The notes under the pieces: generated by a model | What the model was told of the DNA's origin: nothing | What the model saw: only the letters and a program-made list of their open reading frames with translations | Database searches by the model: none | Position numbers and translations under genes: made by a program | From: Acanthosepion lycidas | Lineage: Eukaryota; Mollusca; Cephalopoda; Sepiida; Sepiidae | Assembly: GCA_963932145.1 (NCBI GenBank) | Contig: OZ010587.1 | Location: 110,080,829-110,144,828 of the forward strand | Reading direction: 5' to 3' | Length of the DNA stretch: 64,000 bases | In this document: piece after piece, positions 36,575-50,324 of the stretch | Layout of the letters: the number at the start of each line of letters is the position of its first letter | Position numbering within the stretch: position 1 is the first letter of the stretch

Positions 36575-36690
36575 AACATCACGTGACAGCAGCTTATTGA
36601 CCAATCATTTCTCGTCTTTGTAGTCACGTGACTCAGAAACCTAAACTCGGATTTCAAAACTTTACTTATAAAATCATCCCGTGTGAACTC
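36575..36690 (+). promoter_or_regulatory. promoter-like cluster: two CACGTG boxes, CCAAT box, TATA-like box
   Basis: Two identical TCACGTGAC palindromes (about 36580 and 36632) flank GACCAATCA (about 36599), and ACTTATAAAAT follows at about 36663. CACGTG is bound by bHLH-zip factors (USF, TFE/MITF, MYC families) and CCAAT by NF-Y. This order and spacing (CCAAT about 65 bp before a TATA-like box) is typical of a core promoter facing right. No plus-strand coding exon can be seen downstream, so the target may be a non-coding or distant first exon, or the cluster may be chance. Confidence 0.3.
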
Positions 36691-37238
36691 TTGTTTCTAT
36701 TATTATTCATTAAAAGCCAAGTTGATAGATTTTATTTTATTATTCAAGAAGCCAGACGAGATATTCTGATTTTTTTTTTAAATAATAAAAGTACTTGTCA
36801 GTAAATAAATAGAGTGTGAAACGTTAATATTTTTCAGAGAATTATTTCTATTTAAAATTCGTTATCCTGGGAAAAAATAACCATAGGCTCGCTATCATAG
36901 GCATTTTTATTTCATGAGATGTAATTTTAGTTTTTTTTTTGTTACATATATAATAATAATCTGATTTGTTACTTTGTAGAATAAGTAGACCTATATATTC
37001 ATTATGATGATTGTAACTTAATTTTGTTAAGTACACGGGAAAGCACTAAATTCACTATGCGTAATTTAATTTTTTTTATTTTATTCAGTACTAGTTTTTA
37101 ATTAAAGTGTAAGAATTCATAAAATACATTAATTACAATCATTACTTCCTAAAAAAAAAAAAAAAAAATTTACAAATGACACATACAAGAATCGAAAGTC
37201 GAAATTTTAGAACTTTCAAGTTGATTGAAAAACTGTAG

Positions 37239-37274
<36 letters not shown>

Positions 37275-39713
37275 CTGTCTGACTCACTCAGTCCTCCCAC
37301 CCCTTTCCCTGTGCATAAGATTCAATTTGATCACGCAGGGAAGCCAGAAATCTATCAAGGAACCTGCTAGCTGTAGAAAGAGAGGAAGTTACCAACAGCA
37401 GCAGTCGGTGCTCGAATTTTTAGAGTGCCGATTTTCTGAGCACGCAACAAACATCGATATATTGAAGCAATGTCCCCCCCTTCCTTTTCGAACAGAAATC
37501 ATGTTCGTAAAATCTGTTATACACAACACTTCTTACTCTTCGGGTAATAAAAAAAGTGGGGGGGGGGGAAGAAAAAAAAAGTAAAAGGAATTTTTAAAAT
37601 CTTTTACACTTTTTCTAGAGTCGAACCTCTTCTTCCCATTTTCAGGATAAAACTATTTTGTAGCTGGTTTATAAAATGTAGTAAATAATTCAATTTTCTA
37701 TATAAAAAAAAACAAAAAAAACAACAACAAATAAAAATACTTAACCTGTAGTAGTGGGGATATTAAAAGTTAAAACAGTACGTTTGGCATAAGGCCAAAC
37801 AGTTCTGAAACTACAAACTCGTGTAGAGGTGGGGGTATTAATTTTATTCTGAAACTAAAATAGTTAAAAGTTAAAACTATTTTAATTTTCAACCGAAAAT
37901 ATCGCATTGTTTTTTGTTTGTTTGTGTGTTTCAGTTTCAAAGACTGTTTTTGTGCAGACTTGCTTTTTAAATTCGTTTTTGTTATAAAAAGTATAAATAA
38001 AAAAAATATTAGCCATTATCTAATATAACCTCAAATTTCAAAACTTAAGTTAAATTAATGTGCTAAAAATTTAAAAAGATTCAGATAAAGAAAGTTTTGA
38101 TAAAATTAAAAACTAAACAGAAATTAATTCAACATTTGTCTTCGGTGAAGTGATGCCATTTTTAAAAAAATGCTTCAATATTATTCAATATTGTGTAGTT
38201 ATTTTTAATCGTTTTTATTTTATCTCATAACTAAAACGTCCATGTTCGGTGTTTGAGTTGGAGGCGGGGGTACATGGATTGTTCAGTTTTCTGCAGAAAA
38301 AGTAATGACGGGATTCGATAATAATACCCTCTCCCTTGTTCTGGGAGGGGGAGGGGAAGGTATCTTAAATTAAGATTCTTTTTCTTTATTTAAGTACTCT
38401 TTCTTAAAATCTCTGCTTCTGCCTCGCAGACATTACCAAGAAGGCAAAGAAAACCCGAAACAGAATTGAGAACTTCTCTCGTCGTAGTTATTGTAACCAA
38501 CATAGGCAGATAACCAAATAATAGTCAGTTGGACAGAAATATCTTTTCAAAGTTTACGTAAATATGAGTTGGCCAGTTGTTGTATAGCGAAGTACACGAG
38601 ATGTGTTGGGGAAAAGACTGATCATGTCTTACTCTTCGCTGAAACAAGAATCCTCTCTCTCCTATCTTTCTTTCCAGTAGCAGTCTTCCCAATTTAGAGA
38701 GACCATTAAACTAATTTTATCAGTTCTCTTTATAGTAACGATGATAATAATAAGGTATTTTTTTATGTCATGAAGCCAGTCACTAGCGGGGGACGTCAAT
38801 TAGTATCTTAAATAAGAACAATACCACGCTGGAATGAACCTGGTAAGATATCGAAGAGGGGGAGGATAGAGCGAGTACGAACGGACGGACGGTAGAAAAA
38901 AAATGGTTGTGGTGAATTGGCGAAGGTGGGGTTTTGTCTTGTCAGCCAGCCCCATCCTTCACAAAAGGGTTTGTACTGGTGGGGGGGGGGCACCAGCCAG
39001 CACAACATATGATAACCATTCCATTGCACTACGCATCCCAGCACATTGGTTGTATCGATCCAAGAAGACCGGAGCACAGTTCCCATTGATGTGGGGATGG
39101 GAGAGAATAGCAGGAAGAGTTGGCAGGGACAGAAAGAAAGGGGTTTTATTGTAGCTGACACAACACTGCAGCCCTTAGTCGAACGGAACTCTCACAAAAT
39201 TAGATCATTCATACTCTACTAACGCCAATACGTTTTCCTCTTATTTCCAGCCATATTAAAAGAAAAAGAGAAAGAAAAATTGTTTTGCCTACAGTGGATT
39301 GTCGTATCATTTGCAACTTCTGTAAGAAACAAAAAAAAAAAAAAAAAAAAATTATCAAGTAATATTGATTAATTTTATATTTTTAATCAAACCTAATTGG
39401 GAGCAAGTAATAAAACTAATATCAGGGAGATTCTCGAATAATTGAAAAATTTAAATAAAAAAAAGAAAAATAAAAGAATTGTAAATATATCTCCTTTAAG
39501 TTACAGCGTCAATATATTGGAAAAGGAATAAAAGTTCTAAGTGCAAAGGTCTATAAGAGCCGGTTAATTGTTAATATTTTATTTGTAAATGGTGAAGCAG
39601 TTTTGTCATGATATAGCAACTGACAACCCCCACTTTTTATAAATTTAATTTAAACTCAATGGTATTTTATTTAAACTAAATAGAAATACCAAATAGAAAA
39701 ATGTTTAGCTGAG

Positions 39714-39754
<41 letters not shown>

Positions 39755-41016
39755 ATTTTTTGCCTGTATTTTGTTTCAGCCTAAAGTATTTTATTTCTGA
39801 GGGTCAATGAAATTTAATTTCATGGGCTGTTCTATAAACCAGCCTTATACCATACTTGACATGGTTTAGATAAATCAAGGTCTTCCATTATATTAAAGTT
39901 TTCATAAGAATTTTGATGTGGCCATAAAGCTGTGTCTGAAGAAGTGTAATATATCTTTTCTTTCCACCTTTGTCTACAGACCTCTCAACCCCATAATTAG
40001 CAGAGGTTATTTTTGGTCACATCAAAGTTGCTACTTGATTGTTCATAAATAATCATTTTTATTTGCATCAGGATTTTTTTTTATTAAAGAATAAAGCAGA
40101 AGGCATCACTATTATTGTATGCAATGATGATACAGCAAAAAACACTGAAGTCTGACCATAATGATGAACCACAGGAGAGACAAACTTTGTAAATATATGG
40201 CTTTCCATCACAGCACATTTAAAAAAAAAAAAAAAACAAGAACTAAAAAACAAAACAACCAAAAACCAGTTTCTATTAATATTTGTAGTTAAAATATTAA
40301 ACCACACACACAAAAATATAATAAAAAGAACAGTTGTTTTTATAGAATTTTTTTATTTACATTTTGGTTCAGTGTAATATATTTTCCCCATTCTGATATA
40401 AAACCTCTATGGTAAGACAATCATGAGATCCTAACTTTATTTACATGTGCTAATAAAAAAAAAAAAAAAAAAAAAAAAAATTAAAAATAAAATAAAACAA
40501 AAATCCCCGCTAAATATAAATTTCATGTATTATGAAGGGCTATTAAAAAAATAAAAATAAATAAATAAAATAAGAAAAATTTGAAAAGAAAAATAAAATT
40601 GAAAGAAATAAAAAAAAAACAAAACAAATATTCAACAAAATAAACTTTAGTATACATTTTTGTTGTTATAATAAAATCCTCAAACCAAAATAACAGGTGT
40701 TCATTAGTAAATTGGTGTCTGGAACCAGAAAACTTCTTAGAGGTCCACAGGAAGATAAAAATACAGACCCCTTACAGACACACACACACACACACACTTC
40801 AAAAGTTGGCTTGGCTATCTAAGTTCAGTGTTTATTACTTATTAGCATATTCAAAATATGTTCTATTGACTGCTTTAGACGAAACAGTTTCAACTGAAAG
40901 AATAAACATTTTTATAAAAAAGATACTTCGTTATAAAAAGTTTTTTTTTCTTATTTTAAAATTTTATTTTATTTTTTTTTTTGTAAATTATTTTTGTCAT
41001 TTTAAAAAATTTAAAT

Positions 41017-41071
<55 letters not shown>

Positions 41072-41480
41072 CCCGTCCCTGTTTATTTTTAAACATTTAC
41101 TTTTGGAAGAAAACTGTCGAGTCAGATTTTGTAGAGGCAAAATTTTGGCAAGGTTTGCAACATAAGGACATGTTCCTCCATTCTATAAGACAAGGCAGAA
41201 TTTATTATGGCACTTAATTTGAAATTGTTGAGGAGGGGGTGGGAGAAAAAAGGAAGGAAGGAAGGAAGAGAATCATTGAAGAATGTTGTATAGAAAGACA
41301 GACAATGAATGTTAATGCATTGAATATAAAGAGTAAGATGTGAAAATGGAGGAAGATCCTTTCAATTCAGAGCTCAAGAGAGTTGGTGAGAGGGAAAAAA
41401 ATAGGTCCAAACTCTATTAGTAAATAGAAAGGTCTATACTCTCCTGAGCAACAATATATGGTTAATAATAATAATAATAA
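36691..41480. other. no recognisable gene; microsatellites and homopolymer tracts
   Basis: Low-complexity sequence with (CA)n at 37242-37270, long A tracts (39719-39751 and 40457-40480), (CA)n at 40778-40797 and (TA)n at 41023-41069. Frames near 38808-39161 look less biased in composition but resemble no family on either strand. Whether any of this belongs to the YAP1 3' UTR cannot be decided here. Confidence 0.5.
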
Positions 41481-41622
41481 TAATAGCCGGCAAATAGTGG
41501 TTTCCAAGCACATGCCTACCTGTCTGCTAGGGCTGGACTAGCAAAACCCTATTACAGATGTCTGTTATGTTTATACTGCAGACATGCTGAGCAGACTTTA
41601 GTTACAGTGCATGATCACTTTT

Positions 41623-41920
41623 CCTTTTTTTTTTTTTTTTTTTTGAACAGAGCCTTTATGCCCAAACCCTTGGTGACTTAAATAGAAACACAACCATTGA
41701 GAGTTTCTGAAAAGTTCCACCTACCCAATGTTACTAACAGGGTTTGGGTGAACCTGTGGTATTGTTTACAGGCACTTTCCAAAGGCGTTGTATGCAGAGT
41801 TTGCTTTCCCAGGCTGATGACATCAGAAAGTCACCTTTCCAGTTAACTGCCCATGGTAAGATTTGAACCCAGGTCTTATGGTCAGAAAGTGAACGTTTTA
41901 ACCAATTGGCTACGTGCTTA
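41623..41920 (-). mobile_element. tRNA-derived SINE with poly(A) tail
   Basis: On the minus strand, a tRNA-like head starts near 41915: GTAGCCAATTGGTTAAAACG (A-box region), then GACCTGGGTTCAAATCTTAC containing the B box GGTTCAAATC. A body of about 200 bp follows and ends in a run of about 21 A (plus-strand T run at about 41624-41644). This is the classic order of a polymerase III-transcribed, LINE-mobilised SINE. It lies in the region downstream of the YAP1 stop codon. Confidence 0.75.
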
Positions 41921-41929
41921 TCAATATAT

Positions 41930-44900
41930 ACCTTAAATGATGTTAAAAAGTGAATGGAAACTCTAAACAAACATTTCTACCTGGGTTTCTTGTTTTTATG
42001 CTGACAATCAAAAGAGTTGATCAGCAGTGGAGGAGGAGGTAGGGGGATGTGGGAGAGAGAGAGAGAGAGAGAGAAGAAATGACCTGTCATGCTGTTTTTA
42101 GGTTTAGAAGAAAAAACCCTCAGCCTTCATTGGGCCACTCCTCTCCACTCTTGGTCATGAAACGAGGGTGGGGGTGCAGCTGTCATAAGAGGGTCTGGTC
42201 ACTCCTTTACTATGGAGAACAACTGCCAGTTAAGATGGGCAGTGAGCAGGACAATCTTTGGAATTGTTTTTTGTTTAACTCCGGAGAAGCAATGAATAGT
42301 AGAAAAGGAGAAGGCCTCTTAATTTTTATAATTAAAAAGATGTTTTAAAAAATAGACAAGGAAGAGAGAGAGAGAGAAAGAAAAAAAAAAAAAAAAAAAA
42401 AAAAGAAAAGAAAAAGTGATCAACGATTGAAATGTAAAACATTTGATAAATAATAAAGTATTAGCAAAATTATGCCAACAGTCAAAAAATAGAAGGAAAA
42501 AAAAAAATCTTTTGTTTTAGAATCACATTCCAGCTTGAATATGACATTAAAGCTAAGAATCCATTTGCTTTCTTGCAAGATTAATGTTCAAGGGTAAGGC
42601 AAAGTTCCCGAAAGTAGCAGAAAGAAAAAAATAATGATAATATTGAAAATAGTGCATTTATAAAATCGGTAAAAATTTTGATTACATAATTCAAATGTTA
42701 TATCATCAGAATAGTTTGTTGGCTCATGGTTAATCTTAACCTTTTATTTAAATATTTTATTGCATAGTCTTAAAGAGATAAGGGAAGGAAGAGACATAGA
42801 AACAATCCATTTACATGAAGATAGAGCATTAAGGCATCACAACCAATTTGGGAATTTCGATGACAAAAAGAAAAAAAAAAAATCTCAAAGTCATTTGGCA
42901 CTTTAAGTACTTGTCCATTTGAAATTTGGAGTATAAAAATTTTGGTCAGCAGAATTTTAGAATAATTTGTCCAGTATTTAGAAAAGAAACCAATGTTTAC
43001 AATTTCAAAAATATGTAAAACTTTGGATGGATATTATTTCAGCACACACACACAAATTCAGTTTCACAACTAAGATCTTATTCCTTTCATAATAACAAGG
43101 GCAGTGATAGACTTCTGTTGCGTCCAGCCTCAAAACATATCTACATTGTTGCATTTCAATTGAAGCACATCACCAACCGAGACAAGACAATACAATCCCT
43201 ATGCCACATTATAGACTAAGAAAAATAAGTAGAAAAAAAGAGGGAAATTATTTAGAAAAGAAATTTGACAAATGCTCCAAACACTCAAATCAGAAAGATT
43301 TGTATTAATGATATTAGAGGCAACAGGTAAAAATGTAACTATTTAAACAAAGTAGACCTTAAGTTTTAAAATATCTCTAAGTATACTGATAACTATTACA
43401 GCACTTTTTTATCAGACAGCCAAATAAAAGTTGAAACTTGTTAATACAGAGACCGAGTCAGCACAGGTGAAGAACAAGTTTGAATTTAAAGTTAATACAA
43501 GGCACTATTGATGATGAAACACTAACTTGTGTATATGAGTTAACAATTGTGCTAATATTCATGAAATCAAATTCTAAGTGAATTATATTTATTAGAACAG
43601 ACCTAGTTAATTTCACATCTTCAGAATATGACATGTGAAAGTTACTCAAGGCTTATAGTGACTACTTAATTAACCTTCAAAATTAAGACCTCAAATCAGC
43701 TTTGAGAAAAACCTTTTTCACTTTGGGCAAGATATTTTTTTTTTAAATTCCAAAGTCATTGAAATTATATTGATTAGATTATTAGAATAAGAGCTGTTAT
43801 TTCAGATCATTGATGCATGAACAAGATGGTGTCAATATTTCTACAAATATTAGCCTTTTAGAAGAGAAAAATGTAAATGAACATTAGCACCAATGATTCC
43901 CATACAAATTTGTCAAGCTCAAAGCAGGACTTGAACCTTTGCATCAAAATGTGGCCAAGTAATAAGAGAAAAACGCTATTTACCATTTTAATGAAAACAA
44001 ATTGGAAGAGAATTCTTGATATAAAAGACTCAAGTGCTTTGCTTTCTATAGAAATTTGGAATAAGTTCTTTTGAGGCGAATGACAAAAAACAAACACTTT
44101 GATAACCAAAAACTAAGTCTATTTAGTAGATAGTCAAGATGACACCCCCCCCACCAAAAAAAAAACAACAATTTGAAATAAAAATCCTAAATTGACATTT
44201 TTTTTTTTTTTTTAGAAACTAAATCTCTATAGAAGTTTCATTACAGATGCAGTTGCTATAATAATAATAATGCAGTTGCATGAGGAATGTGTTGTTTGCT
44301 GCAAACATATGACAGTTTGGTGACAAGTGCAGTAAACATTCCTGCAGATTGCAGCAGCCATGATGACATCACCCCATGAGCAACAGGGGTGGTACAGGGT
44401 TAAGGTTAGTGAATAACAGGTTCCAGTCAAACATAATAACCCACACAGACCAGTCCAGCAATTTAGGTAGCTTGGTATGTGACTAGCAGGGTGTTTCTGA
44501 AGAACAGGTGAGTCTGGTTGACAAATGAGATCTCATTTAAAGAAGTTTTAGAAAACTTTCTGAATATCATAAGAATTACTTTCTATATAAAAAGGAATTT
44601 TTAAATAGCTATTTCAGTTGGCAAAGAGGCAGTAATTCACTTGCAAAAACATCATTAAGGTTTGTATAAATATTTGTGACCCTTAAGTCTGTTTACTGCT
44701 TTCTTGAGCCAAATAATTTTTTTTTTTTTTTTACAAGTATCTCCAAGGCCAGTACCTGGATTTAGAAAAAGACAAGTATTTCAAGAACCCGACCACTAAG
44801 TGAATAAACATGAAAGAACATTAGTATACAAGTAACAGGAAGTAGTTTTTTTTTCATAATGTGAGAATTTTCATATCAAAATAAAAGAAGCCATCATTAA

Positions 44901-45175
44901 CTCCTTAGCTCCATTGTGAATGTGACTTAAGAACCTTGAGAAATTAGCAGCCACCGAAGATTGTGTAAGAAGAGTCTGGGAACAATATGAAAAATGTATA
45001 GAGAAAAGCTTTTCATTAACAAGACCAGAGAAAATAGGATTTTAAAAAAATTAAAGTTTTGGATTAAAAATATAATTCTCCTGAAAGAATAATAAATTTG
45101 CTAAGGCAGTAAACAAATGGTATAATGTTGATAGGCAAGTGAAGTTTTTTTTTTTTTTTATTCTATAATAGAGAG

Positions 45176-45210
<35 letters not shown>

Positions 45211-48200
45211 AAAATTCTAAAACATTGGGATTAAAGGAAATCTGTAAGACTGAATGAAGACTTTGTAAAGATATGTTTAAAAAGATTCTTCAAAGCTTAA
45301 ATGTGGCAGTATTAAGTACCCAAAGTTCTATTAAAGATACTTATTGAAGATTTTAATTAAAATTCGAAATTTGTTCACAGCTGACCAACAAAACAGGAAA
45401 AAAAAAGTTCACAGAATAATGTAGAAAAAAAAAAAAAAAAAAAAAAGTTTACAGCCTAAGCCTCTGCTAAATGCAGCAGTTTTATTTCATTTTCGTGTGT
45501 TTTGTCTGTGGGTCTAAACAAGGGTCTTGGTTTTAGAGGAAACAAAAAAGAATTTTTTTTTTTTTTTTTTTTAACACTCGTGTTTTATGCCAGAGTGCAG
45601 AAGAAAAAAAGTCCAAAAAATATTTGTTTACTCTGACAAAAAAAAAAAAAAAAAAAAAAAAAAAGGCTAGATATAAAATACATAGACATGTAGAACCTGT
45701 GTCTGTGAACACCTCGTTACCCCCCTCCAAAAAACACCCACACACACTCACATCCACACACACACACACCAACACACAAATGTCCAAGTGTTGGGAGGGG
45801 GGGCCTTGCAATGTATGGAGGCTTGTACAGTAAAAATATCTTCAAGTCAAAAAAATAAAAAGTTAGAATCCATTATAGTTCACAGCATTTTCCTACTTTT
45901 TTGTTTGAAGTAAAAAAAAAAAAATTGAAATAAAAATATATATATATGTGTGTGTGTGTGTATATAAAAATACAAAAAAAATAAATAAAAACACCACAGA
46001 GGGGGGGAAAAATGTTTTTTGTTTTAGACAATTTTTTGTTTATATTCTTCTTGAAAAAGAAAAACAGATTGTGAAAGAAAACATTCTTTTCTGCTGTTTG
46101 CATGTCATTCAGCAGTTTTTGTTTTTGTCTTTTGCTCTTTAAAAAAAAAAAAAAAGTAATAAAAAAGGTCAAACTAAGTGACAGCCAAATGGACATTCTG
46201 GAATGTTTCTTCCATTGTGTTGGGGGAGGGCGGGGGTTAGCAACAAAGATTCTTAAAAAAAAAAAAAAAACTTTTGTTTTTATATGGAGACAGTTGGGTT
46301 TTTCAGTACGAAAATAAAATAGTTTGTTTTTTGCCTTTTTCAAATCTTAACATCAACTTGTTTTAGAGCAATGGTTTCCTGTTTATTTGTATTTATATAC
46401 AAAGATATTTCTGGATACTATGCTGCCAGTTTTATTATAAATTGCAATTTTTTCCTCTGGCATTTCTGTTGCAAAAGGGAAGGGACATTTCATGACTGAG
46501 AAGAAAATTGATTTTTTTTTTCCCATGTTTTCTTTTTTCAACATTTTTTTTCGTTTTTTTTTCTATTTTTTTCTTGTTTTTTTTTTTCCTCTTTTCATTT
46601 TTTTTTTTTCAAAAGTTCAGGGTAAAAATTTATAAGATTTCTACTTTTTATAAAATATTTATTTTTAAATTCAGTATTTTGTTTCTCTTATGTTAGAAGG
46701 GGTAGATCTTTTCACATAAGGAATGATGTCTGGTGGCTGCCCAATTTGTGAACTATCTGGCTGTAACAATGTTGCAAGTAGATTCTAGCTGACAGATTAA
46801 CAAGTCATTATTTCGGTTTTCTTTAATTTTTTTTTTTTTTTTCCTTTACACTCTCAATGGGACTGGGCAGAAAAAAATACCACCAAGAAACTAAAGCATT
46901 GGTTGGTCGACCACTAAAACTCTACAACATAACATTAGCAGCTTCAAGGCAAAAATGGGTTTCAAAGTAAAATGAGTATCAGTATTAATTCTGGACAGGT
47001 GGGGGGATAAAAAAGGGAGGGGGAGTAGTTGCACTATTGAGTCAACTGTAGATATTTACATCATTGCAGATTTTACAAGCATATGAACTAGAGTGGGGTT
47101 TGAGTTGAAAGACTTGTGTATGCCCGAGTAGTGCATACTTGTACCAATATAGATGAGTAGTATAAACAGACTAAAACTGATGTTTGATAACTTAGAAAAA
47201 CCATAAAGAAAAAAAAAAAAAACAATTTAAGAGGCTTTATGGTTAAAATCTATATATGACATAACTAGAGACAACCCCACAAAAACCTTTATATTACAAA
47301 CTACTTGAAACTTACCCAAATTTGTATTTGCAAAAAAAAAAAAAAAAAAAAAAAAAAATCCTAACAGGAATGAAAAATACCTTCTAGCATATAGCTAGAG
47401 TGGGGAAAAAGAGAAGGGGCTGAAATGTGGGTGATCAGTTAACTTGTCGTTCATAAAGTTTCCAATAAGGTAACTTAGGAAGAGTAAATAAGAGACACTA
47501 TCCCTCAAGTATATTAAGGGCCCTGCCAACAAAATTTTTGTTCTAATTACATGAGAGAGGATTAATAACAGCCTAAAAAAATGGTTATGCATTTTGAGAT
47601 TAAGCCTGGAAAAATTTTTTTTTAAAATTCTTCAAAGCCTCAAGAGGCATTTTTTTGTGTTGTGGTCAATAGTTGCATAATAAAAGCATTGAATTATATA
47701 TATTGCTTCAGGCTTGGATCTTCGCCATCATTTCATCCTACTAAAGTAGAACACTTTTTTTTTATATGGTTTTTGAATTAAAAAAAAAAAAAAATCTAAA
47801 CATGGGTTAAAAACAAATACGAATTTATGGTTAATATCTGCTGAACATGCCTGGTAAAATGTTTGAGGAAATAGGGAAGGGATGGGGGGTGGATTTGCCA
47901 GTTGACCCGGGGGGGGGGGGGAGAAACTATAATAGTTATAATGATAAGGGTAAGAAAAAAAGCAGCAGCAGCAGCTGTAAGACTTGAGGATTGGTATGCA
48001 CATTGGACTTGTCAGAATTAGGTTTTTCATTTAACAAGGGGGACAGGAAGGAAGCTGAAACCCCACCCTGTGTTTTTTTTTTTTTTTTTACGGCAGGCAG
48101 TTGACACCTTATTAATCGAGTTATCACATAATTCATTTAAAAACTGTAATATTAGTCAAATATATAAGTTTTCAAAACGATGGTCAACTTAAAAAAAATT

Positions 48201-49646
48201 AAAAAATAAAAAATGTTTGAATAGTCAACAGGTCATCTATTTTTTTCTGTGATCAATCAGAACTATTCAATAAAGTCATTGGATTGGGTGGGTGAGGGCT
48301 GATCATGCTTTGAGTGGCTGTTAGCTTTCTATTCTTCAGCAAGAAATCTAAGGAACTATGAGTTTACAAAACAGTTAACTAGTATATGTATGTGTCGAGA
48401 CAAACACGCAGCCCTAAGTACACAGAAGTACACTCACACTAAACAGGAGTGACACATACATATTTACTGCTGACTTTCTAAAAATTCAGAAACTGGTGCA
48501 GACAACACTTATCTACAAACAAATTTTATATATAAGAATCTAAAAGTAACTTTACTTTCACACTGTGAAAGAGTCCGTAGCAATGTAATGGTAATGACAC
48601 ACGTCATTATATAAAGATATATGCATATCTATTACTAAGAATTTTAAACATATTTTTATCTTTTTTTTTTGTTTAAAGTCTTTAATATGTGACTTTTTTT
48701 ATTTATTTTTTTTAATAGATAGATTTTATTTATTTTTTTTTTTTTAAATAATTTTCGTTGATTTTCCATTTTGGCTTTTTAATTTCATTTATAAATTTAA
48801 AATTTTTATTAAAAAAAAAGAAAAAAAAAAAAAAAAAATCGCGAAAAGATAACCCCTATTTTTTCAAAAGTGGGGTACAAATTTAAAAATTGATGAGTGC
48901 TGAGAGATTAGATGACTGCAATCCTGTCAATTACAATTTTTTTGTACATTTATAGAAAAAAAACATGTACAGAAAGTAGAAATTTAAAAAAAAGAAAAAA
49001 AAAAAAGAAATATTTTTCCGATTTTGCCTCTCTTTTTAATTTTCAACCAAATTAAAATATTTTTTTTTCTTTTTTGGAAAAAAAGAAAAGGAAGACTGGT
49101 TATATATCACTGTTTAAAAAAAAAAAAAAAAAAAAAAAAATATTAAAAAAATAAAAATGCTTTATATTTCATTCTCACCCGACCCTGCAAAACATCTTTT
49201 TAATTTTAGTTCTTTTCTCAGCTTCTTAGCCCCAGTTTTTAAAGAGAAAAATAAAATTGTTTTGCTTTTTCCCTGAATTTAAAAAACAGTGAAATACACA
49301 ATATATTTTGCATATAACACAATACATTTGTATATAGCAGATATGTGGATGTAATCAAGTTATCTTGACAGACATAATAGTAGTAATAATAATCATAATA
49401 AAAGTGTCTGTCATGATGAAAACCTTGACATCCAAATGTGTTTAGTGTATAGATGTGCACCCTTGTGCAAAATGGTATAGCTCTTTGAGTCCCCCTTCAT
49501 ATCCATTATATAATAACAATTGGCTTTCATAGCCTTAGTTGCTGCCCGGACAGGAATAAGGTTTGGCAATTCCCTTTCTTCCTTTTAGACAGCATCTTGC
49601 CGACATTTGGTGCTTCTGCCGACAATTGGGTTCCATTCAGTTTAGT
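41930..49646 (-). other. AT-rich region after the YAP1 stop: likely 3' UTR plus downstream flank
   Basis: There is no supported exon or ORF between the SINE and the YAP1 stop codon. The sequence is full of A/T runs (for example 45179-45206, 45643-45664 and 49109-49140), (GA)n at about 42055-42074, (GT)n at 45946-45960 and many possible AATAAA signals in minus-strand sense (TTTATT on the plus strand). The 3' UTR must begin at 49646, but its end cannot be placed from sequence alone. Confidence 0.5.
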
Positions 49647-49727
49647 TCACAACCATAGCAGACCATCCACTTTTGTGGTACTCAATACATTCTCCACATC
49701 ATTTAACAGTTCAGTTGTGATATCTTC
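49647..49727 (-). CDS. YAP1: YAP1 (Yorkie) last coding exon: C-terminus with stop
   Basis: The acceptor reads TTCTTTTACTTAG before GAAGATATC, and the exon is entered in phase 0. It encodes EDITTELLNDVENVL, then STTKVDGLLWL and a TGA stop. This matches the end of vertebrate YAP1 (PSLQ, then a helical stretch with ND.E.VL..TK.D, then a hydrophobic end), which is part of the transactivation domain. Vertebrate YAP1 ends in a class I PDZ ligand (T at -2, L at 0). Here the last residues are L-L-W-L, so -2 is Leu. The PDZ ligand steers YAP to junctional and nuclear PDZ partners, so the change may alter partner choice. Confidence 0.92.
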   Translation of the reverse strand, partial: EDITTELLNDVENVLSTTKVDGLLWL

Positions 49728-50324
49728 CTAAGTAAAAGAAAGAAAAGAAAAAGAAAAAAGAAAATTAATGGAAAAAAACCCAAAAAACAACCTCCCCCCC
49801 CCAAATTAATATAAAGATGAAAGTCATTACAGGAATCATCAATAAAATTAAGGAAGATTAAATAATGAATCAGGAAGAGTTAATTAGTACAAGCAACATT
49901 TCTTGATTGAATTGTAGGGGGAAAAAAAAAAAAAAAAAAAAAAAAAATTAAGATTACCTATTGACAGAGTCTCATTAAAAGGGGTTATTAAAAAGGATCT
50001 ATATATAAATATATATATATTTGTACATTATTTTTACAGACAGAATTTAAGTAAATGATATATTTTTAGTTAAACAGTATTAATTACATTTACTGGCCTG
50101 AATGTTTGAGAAATTTCATAGAATATACACTCTCTGACAGGAATTGGACCTAACTCTTACGGGAACTATCATACTAATATGGTTTAATTAAAAACAGAGC
50201 ATTTACTTAAATGTATAAAAATTACGTATAAACAGGAAACATGATAAATAATTGTCGGACTTAATCCATTTCATGATATAAAATTTGTCAGTTAAGCTGA
50301 TTGATGTTATACAAACAAAATCTC

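Noticed and set aside
38808-39161. A 117-codon minus frame with Pro/Trp-rich sequence, and an 83-codon plus frame
   Set aside because: Both strands are open over the same stretch, neither resembles a known family and neither has clear splice or start context.
45873-46343. A 156-codon minus frame downstream of YAP1
   Set aside because: Composition is dominated by Phe/Lys from A/T homopolymers and a TG tract; a low-complexity artefact.
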